From Alphaproteobacteria bacterium (GTDB lineage Bacteria > Pseudomonadota > Alphaproteobacteria > ATCC43930 > CGMCC-115725), in NCBI GenBank assembly GCA_005884825.1, contig VAZT01000120.1, positions 1 through 9,184 of the forward strand: a DNA stretch of 9,184 bases. The letters are read 5' to 3'. Shown one piece after another: positions 1 through 5,055 of this stretch. Below the pieces are notes generated by a model, which worked only from the letters and a program-made list of their open reading frames with translations, had not been told where the DNA came from and did no database searches. Both the position numbers and the translations under genes were made by a program. Numbering within the stretch: position 1 is the first letter of the stretch; every line of letters starts with the position of its first letter.

Positions 1-589
1 CGATAACATTGGTCGTCGGGTCATAGTGCAGATCCCATACATGCTGGAGGAGCATGGCTCGCGAGACCACCTGGCCCACATTGCGGGCGAAATACTCCAA
101 CAGTTTAAACTCGCGCGGCAATAGTTCGATTTTCTGACCTCGCCGGCGGGCGATCCGCGCCAGCAGATCTATCTCCAAATCGCCAACCCGCAGCATCGTC
201 TCCTTGACGACAGTTCCGCTGCGGCGGGCAAGCGCGTCGACGCGCGCCACCATCTCCTGGGAGGCGAACGGCTTTACCAGGTAGTCGTCGCCGCCCGCGC
301 GCAGGCCGCGGACGCGATCATCGACTTCACCGAGAGCGCTGAGGATCAGTGCCGGGGTCACAATCCCCTTTTCTCTCAGCCGGCGAATGACTTCGACGCC
401 CTCGATGCGGGGCACCATGCGGTCCACGGTCATCACGACGTAACCGGCGGCTAGCCCACGACGCAGTCCCTCCTCACCGTCGACCGCAACATCGACCTCA
501 TAGCCGCTCGTACGCAGGCAATCCACCAGCTGCTCGGCCGTTTCCGCGTCGTCCTCGATCACCAGAACGCGACGCGTATTGCCTGCCAT
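1..589 (-). CDS. OmpR/PhoB-family response regulator, C-terminus cut by window edge
   Basis: This is a two-component DNA-binding response regulator read on the minus strand from an ATG at 589-587; the window holds its first 196 codons. The receiver domain covers about residues 6-120. It shows the acidic pair E12-D13-D14, the phospho-acceptor D56 in VDRMVP, S84 as the switch Ser/Thr, and K106 in DDYLVKPF. From about residue 133 a winged-helix output domain begins (LLPREFKLLEYFARN, then VSRAMLLQHVWD), which is typical of the OmpR class. The last turn of the wing is missing. A GGAG lies 9 nt before the start. The partner histidine kinase is expected beyond the left edge but is not visible. The gene diverges from the first ECF sigma gene. 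Its target genes cannot be told from the sequence. Confidence 0.93.
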   Translation of the reverse strand, partial: MAGNTRRVLVIEDDAETAEQLVDCLRTSGYEVDVAVDGEEGLRRGLAAGYVVMTVDRMVPRIEGVEVIRRLREKGIVTPALILSALGEVDDRVRGLRAGGDDYLVKPFASQEMVARVDALARRSGTVVKETMLRVGDLEIDLLARIARRRGQKIELLPREFKLLEYFARNVGQVVSRAMLLQHVWDLHYDPTTNVI

Positions 590-649
590 CGCGTCCAACT
601 CCAAGCCGTTATGCTGGAAACAAATCGTACATCATATGCAGTGCGGCAA

Positions 650-676
650 AAAGTAACATTTAAGTCAGAAAGTAAC
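650..676. promoter_or_regulatory. Direct repeat AAAGTAAC in the divergent intergenic region
   Basis: The 212-bp gap between the response regulator and the first sigma gene is AT-richer than its surroundings. It carries AAAGTAAC at 650-657 and again at 669-676, with a partial copy (TAAGTCAG) at 661-668. OmpR-type regulators commonly bind tandem half-sites of about this size, so this could be an operator for the adjacent regulator. That is inference from layout only. I see no other convincing element in the gap, and the GGAATAAA promoter motif found at the neighbouring redox genes is absent here. Confidence 0.25.
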
Positions 677-801
677 GCGTAATTCATTTGGGGTTGAAGA
701 CTGAGTTTTTTAGCTTTGCTCTGCACCTCGATGTGATGCCGCTTGCGCATCCCGAGTAACACCTCGCCCTGAGACACGGTTTGGTGCTCGATGCTCTTCC
801 A

Positions 802-1371
802 ATGAATGGCCACCCTGAGTCTTTAGCCAACGCAACCGCCAACCCCACCGCGCTCCTCGAAGCGTACATCCCGGGGCTCCGCCGTTTCGCCCGGGCGTTG
901 TTGCGCGGCGACCGCGAACGGGCCGACGACCTTGTCCAGGATACTCTCGAACGCGCGCTGTCGAGTTGGCGCCGACGCCGGGTCGAAGGCGAACTGCGCG
1001 GCTGGCTTTACACGATCCTATATAATCGGTTCCTGAGCGACCAGGAGCGCCGGAAGCGGAGGAGCGCGCACGACGCGCTGACCGAGATCCTCGAGCACGA
1101 ATTGCCCGGCGTTGAAGGCGGGCAGCACTCCGCCCTCGAATATCGAGATCTCCTCCGCGCGTTTGCGAGTCTTCCGGCGGAGCAGCGTTCGGTCCTGTTG
1201 CTGATCGCCGTCGAGGATCTCTCTTACGGCGAAGCGGCGCGCGCGCTGGGGGTTCCGATCGGCACGGTCATGTCGCGGTTGTCGCGCGGCCGCGAGCGGT
1301 TGCGCCGTTTGACCGGCAACCTCGTGGATGAAACTTTCGGCATCGGGGCGCTGACGCGCTCAGCGGGGTGA
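802..1371 (+). CDS. ECF-type RNA polymerase sigma factor (first copy)
   Basis: This is an extracytoplasmic-function sigma-70 family factor of 189 aa from the ATG at 802. Region 2 is visible in IPGLRRFARALLRGDRE, ADDLVQDTLERAL and GWLYTILYNRFL. Region 4, the -35-binding helix-turn-helix, is visible in LPAEQRSVLLLIAVEDLSYG, AARALGVPIGTVMSRLSRG and RERLRRL. It is about three-quarters identical, by hand alignment, to the sigma factor at 3510-4043, differing mainly by a 2-residue insertion in the linker. The start is uncertain: the frame is also open from TTG 781 and GTG 784, and none of these has a strong ribosome binding site. No anti-sigma gene follows it; the next gene is convergent and ends 21 nt away. 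Its promoter region lacks the GGAATAAA motif, so it may be controlled differently from the second copy. Confidence 0.92.
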   Translation: MNGHPESLANATANPTALLEAYIPGLRRFARALLRGDRERADDLVQDTLERALSSWRRRRVEGELRGWLYTILYNRFLSDQERRKRRSAHDALTEILEHELPGVEGGQHSALEYRDLLRAFASLPAEQRSVLLLIAVEDLSYGEAARALGVPIGTVMSRLSRGRERLRRLTGNLVDETFGIGALTRSAG

Positions 1372-1392
1372 CATGAGAGGGACACTGTCGCA

Positions 1393-2775
1393 TTAGAACA
1401 TAGTCCAGATGTATGCGAAGAACGTATTGTTGTCGCTCGCGTTTCTCCCCATGCCGTCGATATTCGTGGTGGCCCCGTCGAATTTGGTCCAGTGCGTATA
1501 TTGCAGACCGATGCGAAAATTGAGCCATGGCCAAAACGCCGGGCCGCCGTGGCTGAATGGCAGATAGGCAAGCTCGAAAATCCAGCCGGCGCTGTTCGGA
1601 CTTCCGGTAAAAGTGCCATAAAGCGCCGCATCCGGAGTGCCGCCAACCGAGACCCGCCCGGCAGTAAGGCTCCACGTAGCGTCATAGATATAGGAAGCTG
1701 AGACATTCAGCGAGCGCAGCTGGTTGTTGGAATTGTTGGCGAGACCGAGCGACTGACTGGCACTGGTATTATGGTTTTCATGGATCCAAGCGCCACGCAC
1801 TGTAACCGTATGGGGATCACCTAGATATTGATACTGCGTATCGATGCCGATATCGGTGAACGAATCGTTGCCGGCACCGACAATTCCCATCGGAACGACG
1901 TTTGACGCGAGCCCGAAGGTGCCGAATTCCCACGCGTGCTTGCCAAAAATCGGCTCGGCGGCAAGCCGCCAATAGGGTGCGATGCCGCTGATCGGGCTCT
2001 CCCCTGTCGGTATGATGCCGAGGGCGCGCTGCGTGTTGGTCCCCAATGGCCAATAACCGCCGAACTCCAAATAGAACGTATCGTCGAGGAAGCTGTAGCC
2101 GCTGAGCCCGGCAACTTGCTGCGCGTATACTTGTTCGATAAATGTGCTGGCGGTCGGCATCGGCGCCAGCGCTGAGCTTATGAATGGAAAGCTCCAGGCG
2201 GGTATCGTGTTCCAGACATCCTGCACGGTCGGGTTGTTGTTGACCGTTGCTCCCCAGAGCAGAGTGTGGCCGTCGACGTTGACCTGCTTCGCGATGCGTA
2301 TATCCGTATTGTCCCAGGCGAAGCGGTGGGCTACGCCGTCATACGTTCCTTGAATGAAGGCACCTAGATTGTCGGTGATCTTGCCGCCGGTAAATAGGCT
2401 CGCCTGCTGAAGGACAAAATTGTTGTTGACGCCAAATCCGGGCGCGGCGCCGCCTGGCTGAGCGGCCTGCGTATTCGTAAAAGTCGGTTGCAACATGACC
2501 GCGAACGGCGGGCCCTTCCAATCCCCGCCATCCAGCGTGTAGCCGCCGAGCTTAAAGCGGCGGCCGAACGGCGTCAGCTCCAGAAACGCGGTATGGCAAG
2601 TCGCGCACGGCTGCCCAGTCTGGCGCGCGTATAGGGGCAGTGAGACGGCACGGCGCGGCAACAAGCCAATCACCAGCACCACAGCGATTGTTGCCGCACT
2701 GACGAGAATAGTCATCAGCAGCCTGGCGTAGCCGTTCTCGACGGCTCGCTGCCACTGGCTCCGACACCGGATCAT
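1393..2775 (-). CDS. Fused mono-haem c-type cytochrome / outer-membrane beta-barrel protein (Cyc2-like architecture)
   Basis: This is a 460-aa exported protein. Residues 17-46 form a hydrophobic export signal (LLMTILVSAATIAVVLVIGL). Directly after it is a single haem c site, C57-A-T-C60-H61, set in YARQTGQPCATCHTAF and followed by LTPFGRRFKLGGYTLDGG. The remaining roughly 370 residues are rich in Gly, Asn, Thr and alternating aromatics, with no further CXXCH, and the chain ends in an aromatic Phe (AYIWTMF), as outer-membrane barrels do. A short N-terminal haem domain joined to a porin-like barrel in 450-490 aa is the layout of Cyc2 iron-oxidising porins. Many homologues with this layout have no proven substrate, so Fe(II) oxidation is not established. 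The start is ATG 2775 with GGGGAG 8 nt upstream. It has its own promoter motif (2843-2870) and lies downstream of the HiPIP gene on the same strand. Confidence 0.88.
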   Translation of the reverse strand: MIRCRSQWQRAVENGYARLLMTILVSAATIAVVLVIGLLPRRAVSLPLYARQTGQPCATCHTAFLELTPFGRRFKLGGYTLDGGDWKGPPFAVMLQPTFTNTQAAQPGGAAPGFGVNNNFVLQQASLFTGGKITDNLGAFIQGTYDGVAHRFAWDNTDIRIAKQVNVDGHTLLWGATVNNNPTVQDVWNTIPAWSFPFISSALAPMPTASTFIEQVYAQQVAGLSGYSFLDDTFYLEFGGYWPLGTNTQRALGIIPTGESPISGIAPYWRLAAEPIFGKHAWEFGTFGLASNVVPMGIVGAGNDSFTDIGIDTQYQYLGDPHTVTVRGAWIHENHNTSASQSLGLANNSNNQLRSLNVSASYIYDATWSLTAGRVSVGGTPDAALYGTFTGSPNSAGWIFELAYLPFSHGGPAFWPWLNFRIGLQYTHWTKFDGATTNIDGMGRNASDNNTFFAYIWTMF

Positions 2776-2792
2776 GCCAATATCTCCCCAAA

Positions 2793-2805
2793 CCGGCAGT
2801 GCCGG
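2793..2805 (-). other. Small hairpin in the leader of the cytochrome-porin mRNA
   Basis: CCGGC-AGT-GCCGG can form a 5-bp hairpin with a 3-nt loop. It lies in the predicted 5' untranslated leader between the promoter motif and the ribosome binding site (GGGGAG, 2789-2784), only 3 nt from that site. It could tune translation or stabilise the message. It is short enough to be chance. Confidence 0.2.
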
Positions 2806-2842
2806 CGGCGCCGATGAACAGACTAGCCGAGTTGCTGACCCT

Positions 2843-2870
2843 TACGACTCCCCAATGTCGAATTTATTCC
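2843..2870 (-). promoter_or_regulatory. Putative ECF-sigma promoter of the cytochrome-porin gene
   Basis: On the minus strand GGAATAAA (2870-2863) is followed after 14 nt by GTCGTA (2848-2843), within GAGTCGTA. The same two blocks with the same spacing stand upstream of the HiPIP gene, and a near-identical pair precedes the TIGR03118 gene. The spacing fits -35 and -10 elements of an ECF sigma factor. The motif begins 15 nt past the HiPIP stop codon and leaves a leader of about 60 nt before the ATG. The cytochrome-porin can therefore be transcribed independently of the HiPIP gene. The blocks are seen directly; promoter function is inferred from conservation. Confidence 0.75.
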
Positions 2871-2885
2871 ATAGAGGCATGTTCC

Positions 2886-3161
2886 TCATGATTGCCGGAC
2901 GGGTACGAATATCCGGCAAGAGCCCTGCGGGCTGATTGGACCCTCAACCATCTTGCAAGCGTCCGGCGGCTGAAATTGTGCGCACTTTTCGCATTGCTTG
3001 TCGCCGTCCGGATGATCTTGATAGGCAACCGCCTTCTTCGAGATCTTCGGCGCCGCGGTGGCAGATTTTGGTGGCACGCAGCAGATCGCCACACCGCTGA
3101 CCGTACATACGGTGTACTGCAAAAGCGCGCGCCGGCAAAGCGGCGCAGACCCGGCACTCAT
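2886..3161 (-). CDS. High-potential iron-sulfur protein (HiPIP)
   Basis: This is a small periplasmic electron carrier of 91 aa with one [4Fe-4S] cluster. The four cluster ligands are C57, C60, C69 and C82 in QCEKCAQFQPPDACKMVEG and PISPQGSCRIFVP, the HiPIP pattern CxxC-x8-C-x12-C. The preceding VAYQDHPDGDK also fits the family. The N-terminus has twin arginines (R10-R11) and a hydrophobic stretch ending near TAAP. This resembles the Tat signal expected for a protein folded with its cluster before export. The signal contains unusual extra cysteines (C9, C19, C27, C28). I chose ATG 3161 because TGAGG lies about 8 nt upstream; a TTG at 3173 would add four residues. HiPIPs normally pass electrons from cytochromes to terminal oxidases or reaction centres. 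Its position beside a cytochrome-porin under a matching promoter suggests the two work in one chain. Confidence 0.9.
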   Translation of the reverse strand: MSAGSAPLCRRALLQYTVCTVSGVAICCVPPKSATAAPKISKKAVAYQDHPDGDKQCEKCAQFQPPDACKMVEGPISPQGSCRIFVPVRQS

Positions 3162-3206
3162 ATCACGCCTCAACTCAGTGCGTCAGAGGATCGATCCTTT
3201 GAGCCA

Positions 3207-3234
3207 TACGACTCGTTGCAACGCGGTTTATTCC
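3207..3234 (-). promoter_or_regulatory. Putative ECF-sigma promoter of the HiPIP gene
   Basis: GGAATAAA (3234-3227), a 14-nt spacer and GTCGTA (3212-3207) stand on the minus strand about 45 nt before the HiPIP start. Both blocks, the spacer length and the extended GAGTCGTA match the element before the cytochrome-porin gene exactly, although the spacer sequences differ. This is what shared sigma-factor recognition would preserve. The element sits back to back with the motif reading toward the sigma gene at 3275. Confidence 0.78.
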
Positions 3235-3274
3235 ACACACCCCTCCATCGCGATCGGCAGGGAATGAAACGCTG

Positions 3275-3303
3275 GGAATAAATCGGGCGTCCGAGGGGTC
3301 TTG
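3275..3303 (+). promoter_or_regulatory. Putative autoregulatory promoter of the second ECF sigma gene
   Basis: GGAATAAA (3275-3282) is followed after 15 nt by GTCTTG (3298-3303) on the plus strand. The first block is identical to that at the three other sites. The second keeps GTC and the T at its fifth position, but the spacer is 1 nt longer and the block is less well conserved, so a weaker promoter is possible. It points toward the sigma/anti-sigma pair, as expected for ECF autoregulation. The start of translation is about 200 nt away, an unusually long leader in which I find no clear gene. Confidence 0.55.
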
Positions 3304-3509
3304 ACTATTGCGATCAGGGCGGATTTTTACGGGCAGGATGTGTTGAATCGCGCCGATCTAGTTAACAGAAATGTGATTACACCGTGAGCGACAGAGTGGC
3401 AATGATAGCGGGCATACCGACCGGAACCGTGGCGGGAGGCAGGACATGGCCGCTGACGGGCCGGGAATCGTGGTGGCCGCCGCGGAGCCGTCTTTCAAAC
3501 GGTGAGGCA

Positions 3510-4043
3510 ATGCCGGACCTAGCCGCTCTGATCGAAGCGCAGATCCCCGGGTTGCGCCGGTTCGCGTGCGCCCTGCTGCGCGGCGACCGGGAAGGAGCCG
3601 ACGACCTCGTTCAGGATGCCCTTGAACGCGCGCTTTCCCATTGGAACCTGCGGCGGAACCAAGGGAATTTAAAGGGTTGGCTCTACACGATCCTTTACAA
3701 CCGGTTTCTATCCAACCAGCATCGCGTGCGGCGGCGAGGCCAGCATGACGCATTGACGGAGGAGACCGAACTGCCGGGTATCGACGGCGGGCAGCATTCT
3801 GTGCTGGAGCATCGGGATCTGCTGCGCGCCTTTGCAGCATTATCAGAGGAGCAGCGGGCGGTGCTGCTGCTAATCGGCGTCGAAGACCTCTCCTATCAGG
3901 ACGCGGCGCGTGTGCTGGGAGTGCCTATCGGCACGGTGATGTCGAGGCTCTCGCGCGGGCGCGAGCGTTTACGGCGTGCTATGCATGGGGAGCTAGAGGA
4001 AAATACTTCGCGTCACGGTGCGGCGCTGCGGAGAGGGAAGTGA
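3510..4043 (+). CDS. ECF-type RNA polymerase sigma factor (second copy, paired with an anti-sigma gene)
   Basis: This is a 177-aa ECF sigma factor. Region 2 is in IPGLRRFACALLRGDRE, ADDLVQDALERAL and GWLYTILYNRFL. Region 4 is in LSEEQRAVLLLIGVEDLSYQ, AARVLGVPIGTVMSRLSRG and RERLRRA. The ATG at 3510 is chosen because it has GGTGAGG just upstream and puts region 2 at the normal distance from the N-terminus. The frame is open back to GTG 3384, but the extra 42 residues look unlike a sigma domain. The gene overlaps the anti-sigma frame by 4 nt (GTGA), implying coupled translation. The promoter motif shared with HiPIP, cytochrome-porin and TIGR03118 genes makes this the best candidate for the factor reading those promoters, though the close paralogue at 802-1371 could do so too. 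Confidence 0.94.
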   Translation: MPDLAALIEAQIPGLRRFACALLRGDREGADDLVQDALERALSHWNLRRNQGNLKGWLYTILYNRFLSNQHRVRRRGQHDALTEETELPGIDGGQHSVLEHRDLLRAFAALSEEQRAVLLLIGVEDLSYQDAARVLGVPIGTVMSRLSRGRERLRRAMHGELEENTSRHGAALRRGK

Positions 4044-4875
4044 GGGCGGTGAGCCGCTCCATAGAAGAGGATGGCCTGCACGCGTGGGTCGATCGCCGGC
4101 TGGCGCCAGAGGATAATGAGGCCGTCGAAGCCTATTTTGCGCGCATCCCGAGTTGCGGGCGCGGTGGTCGCAATATGCCGCACAGCGGGAGGAATTGCGC
4201 GCGGCCTTTGGGGGATTCACCGAGAAGACGATACCGGCGCGCCTGCGCGTCGCTCGCCTGCTGGCAGAGCAGCGACGCCGGCGTCGCCGACGGTTGGGTC
4301 GCGTGGTTGCCGCAGTCGCGCTGCTGATTGCCGGTGGGATCGGCGGGTGGGGCGCGCACGATCTGCTGCCTGTTCTCACCTCGTCGGCGTCGGCAGTGCT
4401 TGCCAGCGCGGTGTTCGATGACGCTATCGCGGCGCACCGGACCTTTTCGGTGGAAACTCGTCACCCGGTCGAGGTTGGCGCCGACGAAGAGGCCCATCTC
4501 GTGCAATGGCTGTCGAAGCGCCTCGGCCACAGGCTGATTGTTCCCGATCTCAACGCACTCGGCTTCCGGCTGATGGGCGGAAGGCTGCTGCCTGCCGATA
4601 GCGGGCCCGCCGCACTGTTCATGTATGAAGACGGTAAAGGTACGCGCCTGAGCTGTTATTATCTTGTGGTCGATGTGTCCGGCGAGACGGAGTTCCAGTT
4701 CCGCGAGCGGAACGGCATCAGCGCATTTTATTGGGTGGACGACGGGCTGGCCTACGCGATTGCCGCCAACGTCCCCCGCGGCCTGCTGCTCAAAATCGCA
4801 GAAATCGTCTACCAGCAGAACTCTCCCGACGGTGCCAAAGCCAAATTGCCGCCCGCATCGGACAAGGCAAGCTAA
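4040..4875 (+). pseudogene. Membrane anti-sigma factor (COG5662-like), interrupted by a 1-nt frameshift
   Basis: This is the cognate anti-sigma factor, expected to hold its sigma partner at the inner membrane. The N-terminal part (GTG 4040, overlapping the sigma stop) reads LHAWVDRRLAPEDNEAVEAYFA, the typical anti-sigma start. The reading then continues in another frame from about 4139: AHPELRARWSQYAAQREEL, RAAFGGF, an Arg-rich stretch, one membrane helix (LGRVVAAVALLIAGGIGGWG) and a periplasmic domain ending in VPRGLLLKIAEIVYQQ. Adding one base within TTTTGCGCGC (4135-4144) restores AYFAAHPEL and a protein of about 278 aa. No zinc-binding HxxxCxxC motif is seen. As written, translation from 4040 stops at 4327, before the membrane helix, so the sigma factor might be unanchored. 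A sequencing or assembly error is equally possible, since everything downstream is intact. A -1 slip at the four Ts is a less likely alternative. Confidence 0.82.
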
Positions 4876-4926
4876 CGCGCCGTCGAGAGTGATCTAGAGC
4901 GGCTGCATCCGGTCGCTGTCCTTCGC

Positions 4927-4954
4927 GGAATAAAGGGCGAGCTCGCGAGTCCTA
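4927..4954 (+). promoter_or_regulatory. Putative ECF-sigma promoter of the TIGR03118 gene
   Basis: GGAATAAA (4927-4934), a 14-nt spacer and GTCCTA (4949-4954), within GAGTCCTA, differ from the HiPIP and cytochrome-porin elements at one base of the second block. The element lies 51 nt after the anti-sigma stop and leaves a leader of about 95 nt. It indicates that the secreted protein is transcribed from its own promoter and belongs to the same regulon as the redox genes. Confidence 0.72.
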
Positions 4955-4975
4955 CTGTCGTCTGGCGATGGATCG

Positions 4976-5007
4976 CGCATCGCGTCCGCGAGGGCAATTG
5001 CGATGCG
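4976..5007 (+). repeat. 8-bp inverted repeat in the leader of the TIGR03118 gene
   Basis: CGCATCGC (4976-4983) and GCGATGCG (5000-5007) are perfect inverted repeats around a 16-nt loop. They fall in the predicted leader between promoter motif and ribosome binding site (GGGAGG, 5041-5046). They could form an mRNA hairpin or a protein-binding site. No run of Ts follows, so it is not a typical terminator. Confidence 0.35.
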
Positions 5008-5055
5008 GGGCTGCGGACTCCACGCTAGCGCTCAACCAGCGGGAGGACAAACATC

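Noticed and set aside
616..640. GGAAAC at the first sigma gene as a general-stress (GGAAC/CGTT) promoter or a variant of the GGAATAAA motif
   Set aside because: No CGTT or GTCNTA block stands at the right distance.
1372..1392. Terminator between the first sigma gene and the convergent cytochrome-porin gene
   Set aside because: The 21-nt gap has no inverted repeat or T-run.
3301..3329. TTGACT with TTTTTA 17 nt downstream as a housekeeping promoter for the second sigma gene
   Set aside because: The first hexamer is good, but the second matches the -10 consensus at only two positions.
4133..4141. Programmed -1 ribosomal frameshift at TTTT in the anti-sigma gene
   Set aside because: There is no full slippery heptamer and I saw no clear downstream stimulatory structure. 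A missing base gives the more family-like AYFAAHPEL.
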